Shown one piece after another: positions 31,549-46,378 of a stretch of DNA of 64,000 nt. The DNA lies in NCBI GenBank assembly GCA_003117195.1, contig BDSI01000211.1:59875-123874 (forward strand), written 5' to 3'. This DNA comes from Eudorina sp. 2006-703-Eu-15. Taxonomy: Eukaryota; Chlorophyta; Chlorophyceae; Chlamydomonadales; Volvocaceae. The position numbers and the translations under genes are program-made. Positions within the stretch are counted from its first letter, which is position 1, and each line of letters begins with the position of its first letter. Under the pieces are notes generated by a model that was not told the DNA's origin, made no database searches, and worked only from the letters and a program-made list of their open reading frames with translations.

Positions 31549-32120
31549 TTTTTTTCTTTTTCCTTCCCCTCCTCTCCCCCCTTTTCTCGTTGGTCTCTTC
31601 TGCCTCCCCCGCCTCCCTCTCCCCTCCCTCCCTGTGCGTCCCTTTGTTTGCGCCTCCCTCTCCCTCTCTCGCCTCCTCTGCCTGCCCGTGCCTGCGTCCC
31701 TTCTGGGTCCCCCGCGGGCCCCCCCCGCTCGTCCCCTTCTCGGGCCCCGGCGGCGCCCCCCTCCCCTGCCCCGCCTCCCCCCCCGCGCCGCCGCCTTTTC
31801 TTTCCTTTTCCGGGCCCCGCCCGGTGGTTTCCTTTTCGGCGCCCGCTTCTTTTGTCGCTTTTGGTTCCATTGCATGCTTTTCATCCCCTCCCCCCGCTTG
31901 TTTTCCGTTCGTCCCCGGCGGGGCCGTCCGGGGTTCCCCGCGGCGCCGCGCCCCCCCGGTCTCCGGTTTCCCTTCCCCCGCCCTGTTCCCCTTCGGCCCC
32001 CGGGCCCGCCCGCCCCCGTCGTTTCCCTGGCGGCGGGGCCCCCCCCCCCCTTCGTTCCCGCTTTCTCCCCTCTTTTCTCGCTCGTCTTTCGTTTTTTTTC
32101 TCTCCTCTCCCTCGTTTCCT
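31549..32120. other. Spacer between rbcL and trnG
   Basis: C/T-rich with GC repeat scraps (31690 to 31830 and 31900 to 32050). A few A lie at 31868 to 31885 (CCATTGCATGC). No gene. Confidence 0.4.
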
Positions 32121-32193
32121 GCGGCTGTCCCTCCCTCGGTCGCGTGCGCTCCTTCCCCGTTCGCGGTTGTGGGTTCGCGTCCCCTCCTCCGCT
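32121..32193 (+). tRNA. trnG-UCC: tRNA-Gly (UCC), A written as C
   Basis: A 73-base tRNA image. The acceptor starts GCGGCTG (GCGGATG) and ends CCTCCGC (CATCCGC) with T discriminator. The D arm is CTCCCTCGGTCGCG (CTCAATCGGTAGAG). The anticodon loop CTTCCCC stands for CTTCCAA, anticodon TCC. The T arm GTGGGTTCGCGTCCCCT stands for GTGGGTTCGAGTCCCAT. One anticodon-stem base does not pair, so an error or substitution is present there. It follows rbcL. Confidence 0.78.
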
Positions 32194-33344
32194 CGCTCTC
32201 TCTCCTCTTCCCTCCCTTCTCTCTCTTCCCTTTTTTCTCCCGCCTCTTTTGCTGCCTTTTCTTTCCTCTTTCCCCCGTTCTTCCTCCGTTGCCTTCCGCC
32301 CGCCGTTGTTCTGCCTTTCCCTTGGTTTTTCCCTTTGGTTACTCTTTGTTCCTTGAGTTCGTCGTCCCCTTTGCGGCGTTGTCTTCTCCTTCCCTTCCCG
32401 CCCTCCGCCTGCTGTGGCCCCCTTTTCCCTCCGTGTCCCGCCCCCCCTGCCTGGGGTTCCCCCCCCCCCCCCCCCCCCCCCCCGGGGCCGCCGGGCCCCC
32501 CTTCCCCTCTGGGGCCCCCCTCCCTGGTTTCCCCCCCCCCCCGCTCCCCGGGGCCCTCCGCGCTCCTTTTTTTTCCCTTTCCTCCTCCTTCCCCCGTCTT
32601 CTTTCCTTCTTTTCCTTGCCCGGGCCGCCCCTGCGTCCTTCCCCGTGCTTCGCTCCCCTCCCCTCCCCTCGGTCTTTCTCCCTCCCTGCCGTGCTTGTCG
32701 CGTTTTCCCCGGTCCCTTGCCCCTTGCCTTCCCTTCCTCGTTCCCTCCCGGGCCCCCCCCTCCGTTCCTTGTTTCCCCTTTGTCCCGGTCCGCTCCCTTC
32801 CCCTCCCCTTCTCTCCCCCGCCCTTTTTCCTCCCCTTTTTTCCCTCCTTTCCTCGTCTGTTGTTGCTTCGCCCCTTATGGTACCCTTCGTCTCCCGTTGC
32901 TTCACCTTCCCCTCCGGTTCGTCTCCCTTGTCCCCTTTGGGGCCCCGTCGGGGCCCCGGGCGCCCCCCCGGGGCCGCCCGGGGGCCCGCTTTCCGTTCCC
33001 TTCCGTCCTGGCCCGTCTTGGCCCGTCCTCGCCCGTCCCGCTGTCCCCTCCGGTTCCTCTTTCGGGGCCGCCGCCCTGCCTTCCCTTTTCGGGCCGCGCC
33101 CCTGTTGCTTCCTTGTCCCCCGTGCTGTCGTCTCCCTCCGGTCGCCCTCCGGTTTCCCTTCCCTTCCGGGGCCCCCGGGCCGCCGCGCCCCTCCGCCCTG
33201 GGGCCCCCGGCCCCCCGGCGGGGCCGCCCCCGCCGGGCTTCCCTTGCTCTTCCCGTCCCGTCTTTCCCCTTCCCCCCCCTTTTCTCGTCGTTTCCCTCGG
33301 TTTCTTTCTTTTCTTCTTGTCTTTTCTTTCTTTTTTCCTTTTTT
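32194..33344. repeat. Spacer with GC repeats and poly-C, upstream of atpA
   Basis: C/T-rich; a C run of about 25 near 32458 to 32483; a full dispersed-repeat copy at 32905 to 33000 with a TGGCCCGTCC mini-array after it. A occurs only near 32338 to 32358 and 32877 to 32905. Confidence 0.6.
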
Positions 33345-34859
33345 CTGGCCCTGCGTCCCCCTGCCGCCCTCCGCCCTCTTCTTCCCGCTTTCCTTGCCCC
33401 CTCCCCCCCCGCCGTTCCCCTGGTCGCTTTTGGTCTCGTTTTCCCCGTTGGTGCCGGTCTTGCCCGTCTTTCTGGTCTCGCCCCGCCCTGTCCGGTGCCT
33501 TCCTTGCCTTTGCCGCCGGTCCTCTTGGGCTTGCTCTCCCTTTCGCCGCCCCCCCGTCGGTGCTGTCTTCTTCGGGGCTGGTTTCCCCCTTCCCGCCGGT
33601 CGTCGTGTTCGTTGTCCCGGTCCCCTTGCTGCCCTTCCTGTTGGTGCCGCTTCTTTCGGTCGTGTTGTTGCTGCTTTCGCCCGTCCCGTCGCTGGTCCCG
33701 GTGCTCTTGTCCCCCCGCTCGTCGTGCTCTTGCCTCCCCCGCTCCTGGTCTTGTTTCTCGTCGTTCTGTTTCTGCCCCCTTCGCCCCCGGTCTCGTCGCC
33801 GTCGCTGCTCTGCTTCCTCTTGGCCGTGGCCCCCGTGCCTTCCTCCTTGGTGCCCGTCCCCCCGGTCCCCCCGCTCTTGCCGTTGCTCCCCTTTTCCCTC
33901 CCCCCGGTCCGGGTGTTCTTTGTGTCTCTGTCGCTCTTGGTCCCCCGCCTCTTCTGTTGCTCCCGTTTTCCCTCCTTTCCCCGCCCGTGGTGCTCTTGCT
34001 TCTCCCCTCCTTGTCCTGGCTCCCGCCCCCGCCCCCGCCCCCTTCCCCTCTTTCGCCCCCTCTCCCGGGGCTCCTTTCGCCGCCTCCTTCCTGTCTCCCG
34101 GTCGTCCTCCCTTCCCCCTTTCTGCTGCTTTCTCCCCCCCGCCCCCGCTTCTCGTGCCCTGTCCTTCTTCCTTCGTCGTCCTCCTGGCCGTGCCGCTTCC
34201 CCCGGTGCCGTCTTCTCCTTCCCCTCCCGTTTCTTCGCCCGTGCGGCTCCCTTCCGTCCCGCCCTCGGTGCCGGTCGTCTGCCCGCTCTTCCCCTTGTTG
34301 CCCCCCCCGCGGGTGCCGTCTCCGCCTCCCTTCCCCCCCCTGTCCTTTCTCTTCCCGCTGGTCCCCTTTTCTTCTCCGCCCGTTTCTTTCCCTCTGGCTT
34401 CCGCCCGGCTCTTCCCGTCGGTCTCTCCGTCTCGCGCGTCGGTTCTGCCGCCCCCCCTCCCGCCCTGCCCCCCTTGCCGGGCCCTTCCCCCTCGCGTTCG
34501 CTCCCTTTGCTGCGTTCGCCGCCTTTTCCCCCTTTGCTTCCGCTTTCGCCCCCGCCCCCCCCCTCCCTTCGCCCGTGGCGCGCGTTTCCGTGCGCTTTTC
34601 CCCCCCCCCCCTCTTCGCCCCTTTCTGTTGCCGCTCCCGTCGCTTCTCTTTCTGCTGGGCCCCCCGGTTCCCTTGCTCCCCTTGCCGTCGCCCCCGTCCG
34701 TTCTTTCTTATCGGGTTTCCGTCGTTCTTTCGCTCCCCGTTCCCCGCCCTCTGGTGCCCTTTTCCGTTCCCCTTTCCCTTTTCCTCCTGCCGCCGCCGGT
34801 TTCGTCCCCCCGCCCTCCCTGCCTCTTTCGCCGCGTTTCCCTCCCGTCCTCCCGCTTCC
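33345..34859 (+). CDS. atpA: ATP synthase CF1 alpha subunit, A written as C
   Basis: AtpA is the non-catalytic nucleotide-binding subunit of the chloroplast F1 head. The start CTG at 33345 leads into the image of MAMRTPEELS. RVRCPGPLAALPVGAASFGR then stands for RVRCTGKIAEIPVGEAYLGR, and SPAPGLVSRRSVSAPFAPGL for SPAPGIVARRSVYEPLATGL. The P-loop GDRQTGKT reads GARPPGPP. RPPGRAASPGAVF and GLSVSRVGSAAPP (GISVSRVGSAAQP) follow. The end resolves to the image of EEFKSRTKA with TCC (TAA). One A is kept at 34709 (a Leu TTA). Length is 1515 nt, about 12 short. It begins the run atpA, psbI, cemA, atpH, atpF, rps11. Confidence 0.95.
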
Positions 34860-36241
34860 CCCTTCCCCGCGCCTTCCCCGCTCCCTTTCTTCTTCGTTGT
34901 CCCTTTCTTTTCTCGTGTCTTGGGTTCTTCCCCTGCTTCGCTCCCTCCCCGGCCTGTGTCCCCTTGCCTGCTTTCCGTTCCCCTGGCCCGTCCCGCCTGC
35001 CCTGGGCCCCCTTCCTTTTCGGGCGCGCCGGGCCCCTGTCCCCGTCGTTCTCCCCGTGCTTCCCCTCCGGGGCCGCCCCCGGGCGGCGCCGCCTTGTTCC
35101 CTCCCCGCCCCGCCCCGCGTTCTTCCCCTTCCCCTCCGGTTCGTCTCCCTTGTCCCCTTTGGGGCCCCGTCGGGGCCCCGGGCGCCCCCCGGGGCCGCCC
35201 CGGGCCCGCCCCGGGGGTTCCCCCCGTGCTTCCCCTTCCGGGCCGCCGTGGCCGCGCGTCTCTTTCGGGGCCCCCCTCCCCTCCTTCTGGTTCCCTTTCG
35301 GGCCCCTTTTGCGTGCCGCCGCTCCCCCTTCCCTCCCCCCCTGTTCCCGCTCTCCCTTCCGGGGCCCCCTTTTTCGTTCGCTCCCCCGTCTTCCCCGGTT
35401 TCTTCCTCGCCCCTCCTCTTCTTTTTTCCCCGGCTGGCTTTTTTCTTTTTGTTTCCCTCCCCCTTCTGTCCTCGGTCCCTTCTGTGCCTCTGTTCGCTTT
35501 GTTTTTGCCCTCTCTCCCCTGTTTTTTTCCTTCTCTCTCCTCTCCTCTCTCTCCCCCTCTTTTCTTGGCCGCTCCCCCCCTCTTTGTGTGGCTCCCGGGT
35601 TCCTCCTCTTCGGTTCTGTCCTGGCCTCCCCCCCTCGGTCCCGTCCCCTCCCCCTTCCCCTGCGCTCGCCTCTCCTTTGTCTCTCTCCCTCCCTGTCTTT
35701 GTCCCTGTTCCTCCCCTCGGTGCCCCGCCCTGTCCCCCCGGTCTCCGCCGTCCTTTCGTCCCCCCCGGGGCCCCCTCCCTTTCCCTTTCGTCGGTCTTCC
35801 CCTGCCCCTTTTGTTGCTTCCCCCTTTCTGTCCCCTTCGGGGGTTCCCCGGTCCCCTCTCCGGGCCCTGGGCCGCCCTCCCCGGCCCCCCCCGTTGTTCC
35901 CTCCGGGCCCCCCTTCGTCCCTCCGTCGTCCTCCCCGCGTTCGCCCTCTGCTGCTCCCTCCTCCCTCTCTTCCCCTCTCCTCCCTGTCCTGTTTTCCCCG
36001 CCCGGGCCTGCTCTTCCCCGTGCCCCGCCTTTCCCCCCCGTCCCCCCCTCTGGTTGGGGTTTCCCTCCCTCCCCCCGCCCTTCCCCCTGCCTTCCCTTCC
36101 GCTCCCCCGTCGTTCCCTGCTTTGTTCTCCCCCCTCGTTCCGTGTTTCTCTGGGCCTTTCCGCTCTCGGCCCCTTTCTTCCTGTTCCTTTTGCTTTCGCT
36201 CTTCGCTCTTTCCCCTCCCCCGCCCGCTTTTTTTCCCCCCT
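34860..36241. repeat. Spacer with one GC repeat cluster between atpA and psbI
   Basis: C/T-rich, A-free. Dispersed repeats lie at about 35030 to 35250 (full copy at 35125 to 35215) and fragments at 35760 to 35900. No gene image was found in the remainder. Confidence 0.55.
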
Positions 36242-36353
36242 CTGTTCCCTTCCCCTTTTTGTTTCTCCCGTCGTCCCGTTCTTTGTTTGTTTCTTTCTTT
36301 TTGGTTTCTTCTCCCCTGCCCCTGCTCGTCCCCCCGGTCCCCCTTTCGCCTCC
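36242..36353 (+). CDS. psbI: Photosystem II protein I, A written as C
   Basis: PsbI is a single-span photosystem II core subunit beside D1. The sequence reads PLFVSPVVPFFVCFFLFGFF then SPAPARPPGPPFA, the image of KLFVYTVVTFFVCLFIFGFL and SNDPARNPGKNLE. It is preceded by the image of MFTL from CTG at 36242 (one base lost) and followed by TCC (TAA). Length is 112 nt against 114. No A. Its place directly after atpA and before cemA matches the order I recall from Chlamydomonas. Confidence 0.92.
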
Positions 36354-40420
<4,067 letters not shown>

Positions 40421-41806
40421 CGCGTTCTTTCCTTTCCGCCTCTCTCCCGTTGCCTTTTCGTTCCGCGGCTTTGTTTTTTGTGGGGTCGCCGCTTTGTGCT
40501 GCCGCCGTTCGGCCCTTTTCCTGGGTCCCCCCGTCGGTTTCGCCTCCTCCGGCCGTTCTCCGTCCGCCCGTCCTTTCTCTTCTTTTTGTTCTCGTTTCTC
40601 CCCGCTTTTCCTTCGCCTCCCTTTTCTTTTCTTTTTTTCTTCGCTGTTGTCCCCTTGCTGCCCCTCTTTTCCTCGCCGGGGCCCCGCCCCCCGTGTTTCT
40701 TTGTCTGTCCTGCCCCCCTCGTCGTTGGTCTTCCTCCCCCCCCCCCTCGCTGCTTTCTTTTGTTTCTCCCTTTCTCGTTCCCCTCCCCCGCCCCCGCTCC
40801 CTCTTCTCCCGTTCTGGCCTTCCGCGCTTTCTCTCCCCCCCCTTCCTTGGTTTTTGTCCCTCCCGCCCTCGTCCGCTCCCCTTCCTTGTTTTTCCGGGGC
40901 CGTCTGTGCTGTCTCTTCCGGCGCCCGCCCTTGTCCTCCTTGCCCCCGGCCCCGCTTTCCTTGTCGGGGCCCGGTTGCCTTTGTTTTTCTTGCCCTCCTT
41001 CCCTTCCCCCCGGCTTCCTTGTGCCTCCCGGCTCCCCTCGTTCCGTCCCCTGCCCTGTCCTTTTCCCCCCTTCTTGTTTGTCCTCCGTGCGTTTCGTCCC
41101 GCCCTGTTGTCTTTTCCCCGTCTGTTCGGTTTCCCTCCCCCTTCCTCCCGCTTCCCCCCTCCCCCCTTTCCTCTCCTCCCCTGGTTTTGCTTTCTTCTGG
41201 CCGTGTGTCTTTTTTCCCGCTTTTCCCTCCCCCTCCTCGCTTTCCCCGTCCTCCTTCGTTGTTTTCTTCGGTTGTCCCCTTGTCTCCCCCCGGGCCCGGC
41301 GCCCCCTCCTTCTCCCTTTTTTCCTTGTCCGCGCCCTCCCCCCGGGCCGCCCCCCCGGGCCGCCGCCTCCCCCCTTGTTTTTCCCTGTCCCTCTTCCGTT
41401 CCTTTCGTTCTCCCCCCCGGTTTCGTCTGTGGGCTTCTCCCCCGGCTTCCGCCGCGCCCTCCCGCGTCCCTGCCCCCTCCCGCTTGCCTTGCCTCTCGCT
41501 TCCTTTCTTGCCCCCGTCCTCCGCCCCTGCCTCCGCCTGTTTTCTCCGCTGCTCTCTCCCGCCTCGCCTGTTTTGTTGGCTTTGCGCCCCCTGCGCTTTT
41601 TGCGTCCCGCTGCCCGCTGTTCCCGCTCCGCGTTCCGCCCCCTCCTCCCTCGTTTTTTCGTTTTGTCCCGCCTCTCGCGCCCGTCTCCCCTCCGCGTGCC
41701 GCCGGTGTTTGCCCCCTCCCTCCTTCTCGCTCCCCCCCCTCCGCCCGCTGGGCTTTTCGTTCCCTCGTGTTTTCGTTCGTTCCCTTTTCGTTCTTCCCTC
41801 TTTTTT
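40421..41806. other. A-free spacer upstream of atpF
   Basis: C/T-rich; a G-richer patch at 40450 to 40560 and another at 41430 to 41640 gave no convincing gene or tRNA image. Confidence 0.35.
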
Positions 41807-42360
41807 CTGGTTTTTTTCCCCGCCCGCCTTTTCCTTCTCGGCCCTGGCGGTTTTGGTTTTCCCCCCCCCTTTTTGCCCCTCCTCTTCTTCCCTTCGCCGC
41901 TGTTGTCGGTCTTGTCGTTTCTTTTGTCGGTCCGCCTTTCTCTTCTTTCTTCGCCGCCCGTCCCCCTCCTCTTGTCCCCCTTTCCCGGCCGCCCCTCCCC
42001 GTGCTCTTGCCGCCGCCGCCCCTTCCCCCCGCCCGTGCTCCCTTCGCCCTTGCTCCGCCCCCGCCCCCGCCCTCCGTGCCGCCGGTGTTTTCCGTGCCCC
42101 TCCCGCCCTTCCTCCCGTCGTCTCTCCCCCTGCCCTCCGCTTCGCCCGTTTCGCCGCCTTTCCCCCCGCCCCTTTCGCTTTTTCTCCCCCCCCGCCTTTC
42201 CCCCCGCGTCTCTGTCTGTTCTTCCTCCCCTTCTGCCCCGTGTCCGTGCCCGCTTCGCGCCCGGTTTCGCTTCTCCTTCTCCTGTTGTTGTCCTCCTTTT
42301 TCTGTCTCTCGTTTTCCCCCGTTTTCCTCCCCCTTTTTTCGTTTTCGTCTTTTCCCTTGC
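41807..42360 (+). CDS. atpF: ATP synthase CFo subunit b (I), A written as C
   Basis: Subunit b is the membrane-anchored stator of chloroplast ATP synthase. From CTG at 41807 the sequence reaches LGPGGFGFPPPF (GGFGFNTxI) and then FAAVVGLVVSFVGPPFSSFF with AARPPPLV after it. That is the image of LAVVVGLVVYFVGxxLSSLL and AARQQTIV, the membrane helix and start of the stalk. A Pro/Ala/Arg-rich stretch follows, as expected for a Lys/Gln/Glu-rich coiled coil. The exact end cannot be seen; about 180 residues are usual. It lies between atpH and rps11. Confidence 0.75.
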
Positions 42361-44090
42361 TTTTTTCCCCCCTCCCTCCGTTTGTTTCTCCCGCCCCTTT
42401 TCCCTGCTTCTCTCGTCCTCTCCTTTCCCTTCTCCCCTGCTCTCGCTTTTCCCCGTCGTTTCTCCTCTGGGGCCTCCCCCGCTCGTTTCCCTTCGGTTCC
42501 CCCCCGGGGCCCCCGTCGTCCCCTTTGGGGCCCCGCCGGGGCCCCCGCCGGCTCTCGTTCCCCTTTGGGCCCCGCGTTTTTGTTTCCCCTTCGGGCCCTC
42601 CCCCCCCCTTCCCCCGTCCCCCCTGGCCTCCGCCCCCCTCCGGCCCCCCCTCGTTCCGTGTTCTTCCCTTCCTGTTGTTCCCCTCCGGGCCCCCCCTCCC
42701 TCCGGCCCGTCGTTCCCCCTTCGGTTCCCCCCCGGGGCCGCCGTTGTCCCCTTTGGGCCCCGCCGGGCCCCTCCGCTGCCTCCTTGTGGGCCCTTCCCTT
42801 TTCTCCCTCTTCCGCTGCGCTCCCTCTGTTCCGGTCTCGTTCCCCCCTTTTCCTCTTGCCTCCCCTTCCCCTCCCCCGCCCCGTTTCGTCGTCGTTTCCT
42901 TCGTCGTTCCCCTCTGTTCCCTCTCCCCTTCCCCTTGTCCCCTCTGCGGCGGCCCTCCTCTCGCCCGGCTCGCTCTCGCTTTTCCCCTTGTCCCCGTCGG
43001 GGCCGCGGCCTCCGCTCCCTCCGCTTTTCCCGCCGTCCCGTCGGTTGCCTTTCCGGTGCTCGCCTCTCCCTCTCTCTGTCCGTGCCCCTTCCCGTCCTTT
43101 CTCCTTTGTTTTGTCTCTTTCTCGCTCCTCTTCCGTCTCCGGCCCCCTCCTTCCCTTCTTTTCTTCCGGGGCTTCCCCTCTCCCCCCTCGCCTCGCTTCC
43201 TCGGTCGCTTCCTCGGGTCCCCTCCTTCCCCCTTCGGCTTTCGCTTGCCGGAGGCATGCTGTGCTAGCTTCTCGCCTTCCCCCTTGTTTCTGTCCCCCCG
43301 GTTTTTGTTCCCGCCCTGCCGCCCTCCTCTTGCGGCTTCGCCCCCCCCTTTTTTCCCCCTTCGTTTCCCTTTTTTTGTCGGCTCTCCCCGTCCGCCCCTC
43401 CGGCCCCCCCTTCCTTTCTCTCGTTCCTTTGTTCCCGCTCCCCCTTGTCCCGCCTCTTCCCCTCCCGCCCCCTTTGGTTCCTCTGCCGCTTTGTGTCTTC
43501 CCCGTGCTCCTTCCCCTCTTTTTCTCCTTGTTTCCGTCCGCTGTTCCCTTCGTTTTCCCCCCCCTTCTTCCCGCCTTTTAGGTTCGCTTTTCGCGCGTCC
43601 CTCTTTGTTCCCTTTTGCTCTTCTCCGGGTTTTCTTTGCCCTCCCTCTTCTTCCCCTTTTTCCCTTTTTCTTCTGCCCCCTCTCCTTTTCGTCTCTCCGC
43701 CCGTCGTTGTTTCTTCCCCCCCTCCGGGTGCGCTTGTGTGCTGGTTCCCCTTCCCGCGTCCCCTGTCTGGTCCGGTTTCGGTTGTGGCTCTTTCTCCCTC
43801 GTTCCTCCCCGCCCCCGCCTCCTCCTCCTCCCCTCTGTTTCCGTTCCTGCCCTCTCTGTCGCCCTTCTTCGCCTTTCTTTGTCCTCGCGCCTCGCCTTGT
43901 CTTCTCTTCTCGCCCCCGGCTGCTTCGGTTCCGTTTTCGCCCCTCGGTTTCCCTCCCTTCCCCCCTCCCTCCCGCTCTCCCGTCCTCTCTGCTGGGCCCC
44001 CTTCCCTCGTTTTTTCCTTCTCTCTCCTTGCCCGTCCTCCGCCGTTTTACCTGTGGTTTCGTTTTCCCAGTTTTTAATTACTGTCACCTA
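42361..44090. repeat. Repeat-bearing spacer between atpF and rps11 (part 1)
   Basis: Dispersed GC repeats with CTTCGGTTCCCCCCCGGGGC lie at 42470 to 42780 and fragments at 42930 to 43010. A few A lie at 43250 to 43268, 43579 and 44047 to 44097 (CAGTTTTTAATTACTGTCAC). A G-rich patch at 43690 to 43830 has codon-like periodicity but no match. Confidence 0.5.
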
Positions 44091-45180
44091 CTGTAGTGCC
44101 CCCTGTCCCCTTGTCTCTTTCGTCCGTTGTTCCCTCTCCGGCGTTCCCGGCTGTCCCTCTCCCTGTCCGGGCCTCGTTGTCCTCTTGTCCCCTGTTGCTT
44201 CGTCCCCTTGTCCCCTTTGTTTCTCCCTCCCGGGCGCCGCCCTCTTGCTTCCCCTCCGGGCCCCCCTGTCGTCCCCTTTGTTTCTCCCTCCCGGGCGCCG
44301 CCCTCTTGCTTCCCCTCCGGGGACCCCCTGTCGTCCCCTTTGTTTATCCCTCCCGGGCGCCGCCCTCTTGCTTCCCCTCCGGGCCCCCCTGTCGTCCCCT
44401 TTGTTTCTCCCTCCGGCGCCGCCCTCTTGCTTCCCCTCCGGGGAACCCCTGTCGTCCCCTTTGGGGAACCGCAGGTGCTTCCCTTTCCCCTCAGGGGACA
44501 AACTACGTCCCCTTCCCCTCCGGTTCGTCTCCCTTTCGGGCGCCCCCCCGGGGCCGCCCGGGGCGCGCCTTCCTTTTCCGTCCCCCCGGGGGCCTCCCCC
44601 GTCCCCTTGTCCCCGTCGTTCGTCTCCCTTCCCCTCCGGGGCCCCGGCGCCCCCGCGGGGCCTGCTTCCCCTTCCCCTCCGGTTCGTCTCCCTTGTCCCC
44701 TTTGGGGCCCCGTCGGGGCCCCGGGCGCCCCCCGGGGTTCCCCGGCGGGGCCGCCCGGGGTTCCCCTCCGGGGCCGCCCTCGCCCCTGCCTTTCCCTTTG
44801 GGGCCCCCTTCCGCCGCGGGGCCTGCGGGGCCCCGTCGGGGCCGCCCCCCTTCCCTCCCGGGGCCCTCGTTCTCCCCTGCGGGCCCCTGTTGCCTTTCCG
44901 GGCCCGGGCCGCCGTCTTGTCCCTGCGCGGCCCCCCCCCTTTCCCCTCCGGGGCCCCCGCGTTCGGTCCCTCGCTGCTTCCCCTCCGGCGCCGCCTCGCG
45001 CGGGCCGCCTTTCGTCCCCTTCTGGTTCGCTTTCCCTTTGGGGCCCCCGGGCCGTCGTGTCTGCTTTCTGTTCGTCCCCTCCGCGGCCCTCCCCGGGCCG
45101 GGGCCCCCCGGGGGCCGCGCCCCGGCGGCGCCGCCCCGGGGCTGCGCCCCCGCCGCCTTGGGTTTCTCTTCCCGCCCCGC
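44091..45180. repeat. Repeat cluster with a roughly 61-base tandem array
   Basis: Four copies of a roughly 61-base unit (TTTGTTTCTCCCTCCCGGGC start) from about 44215 to 44460. GC-family copies follow, with a full one at 44680 to 44780 and degenerate ones to 45180. Intact A appears in the third unit and at 44440 to 44505. Confidence 0.85.
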
Positions 45181-45994
45181 CCCTCTTCCTTTTTCCGCGC
45201 CTGCGCCGCCGCCGCCCCCCTTTCGGGTTCCCCTCCGGGCCTCCCTCCCCGTCGCCCGCCCCGCCCTCTCCCCTTCCTCCGTGCGCTTTGCTTTTCTGGC
45301 CTTTTTCTTCCCTTCTTTTTTCCCCTGCTCCCTGTTCGCTTTGGCCCCTCTCCTTTCCCTGTGTCCCCCCTCCCCCCCTTTCCCCCTCGGTCTTTGGGTT
45401 TCTGGTGCCCTGCCCTCTTTTTCGTCGCTTCCGCGCCTCTTCTCCCCTCCTGCCTTTCTGCCCCCTGTTCCCTCTCGGGCCCCCCTTCTTCCCCGTGCTC
45501 CCTGTGCTTGTTGCCTTTCGCCCTCGCCCCCCGCCCCTGCCCCCTCCCCCCCTTCTTCGCGTTCCCTTCCCCGCTCGTTCTTCTTTTTTCCCGTTGTTCC
45601 CTCCCGGGGCCTCCCTTTCCCCCTTTCCCGCCGTCCTCGCCTCTCCCTCCCCTTGGCCCGTGGTCCCTCTCTTGTCCTCCCCTTCTCGCTTTTTGCTCCT
45701 CCCGCTCCGCTCTCGTTGTCCTCCCTGTCGCCCCCTTCCCTTTACTGTTAGTCCTTCTTTTGTTTCCGCGGAGGGGCCTGCCCCCCGTCCTCTCGGTGCT
45801 TTTTCTCCCCTCCCCTCCCCTTTCCTTCCCTCCCGCTCTTTCTCCCCTTCTTCTCTGCCGCTCTCCCCTTCCCCCGTGCTCCGTCCTCTTTTTGCCTCCC
45901 GCCCTTCCCCCCTCCTTTCGGGGCCCCTTCCGTTCTTTCTTTCGCCTTCCCTCGTTCCGCTCCGCTCTCCTTTCCCTCCTCTTTCCTCTCTCTT
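45181..45994. other. Spacer upstream of rps11
   Basis: C/T-rich; A only at 45744 to 45775. No gene image. Confidence 0.35.
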
Positions 45995-46378
45995 CTGGCC
46001 CCCCCCTCCGCCCCTTCCCCCCCCTCCCCCCCCCCCCCGTTTTTCGCGGTGTCGTTCCTCTTCCCGCCGGTCCTCCTCCTCCCCTTGTCCCTCTTCCCCT
46101 CTTCGCGGTGCCGTTTTCTGCTGGCGTTCGGCTGGTGCCTGTGGCTTTCGCGGTCCGCGTCCCGCCCCTCGCTTTGCTGCTCCCCCGCCGCCGCCCCCGT
46201 CGCCCGTCCCTCCCGTGCTTTTGCTCTGCCCGCTGCCCCCTCTTCGTCCCCGGTCCTGGTCCCGGTCGTGCCCGTTCCCTTCGTGCCCTTTTTCCCGCCG
46301 GTCTTCCCGTCCGTGTTCTCCGTGCCCCCCCGGTCTTCCCCCCCCTGGTTGTCGTCCTCCCCCCCCCGTCGCGTTTCC
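45995..46378 (+). CDS. rps11: Ribosomal protein uS11, A written as C
   Basis: uS11 is in the platform of the small plastid ribosomal subunit. Images: RGVVPLPAGPPPPLVPLP (RGVVHIQAGTNNTLVTLT), VFCWRSAGACGFRGPRPAP then FAA (WRSAGACGFKGxRKATPFAA), GPGPGRARSLRALFPAGLPV (GPGPGRDTALRALFAAGLKV), and GCRPPPPRRV before TCC (TAA). A long C run at 46026 to 46038 is the image of an Lys/Asn-rich N-terminus and has lost or gained a base. The start CTG at 45995 is the best candidate. Length suits about 127 residues. It ends the atpA-led run. Confidence 0.92.
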
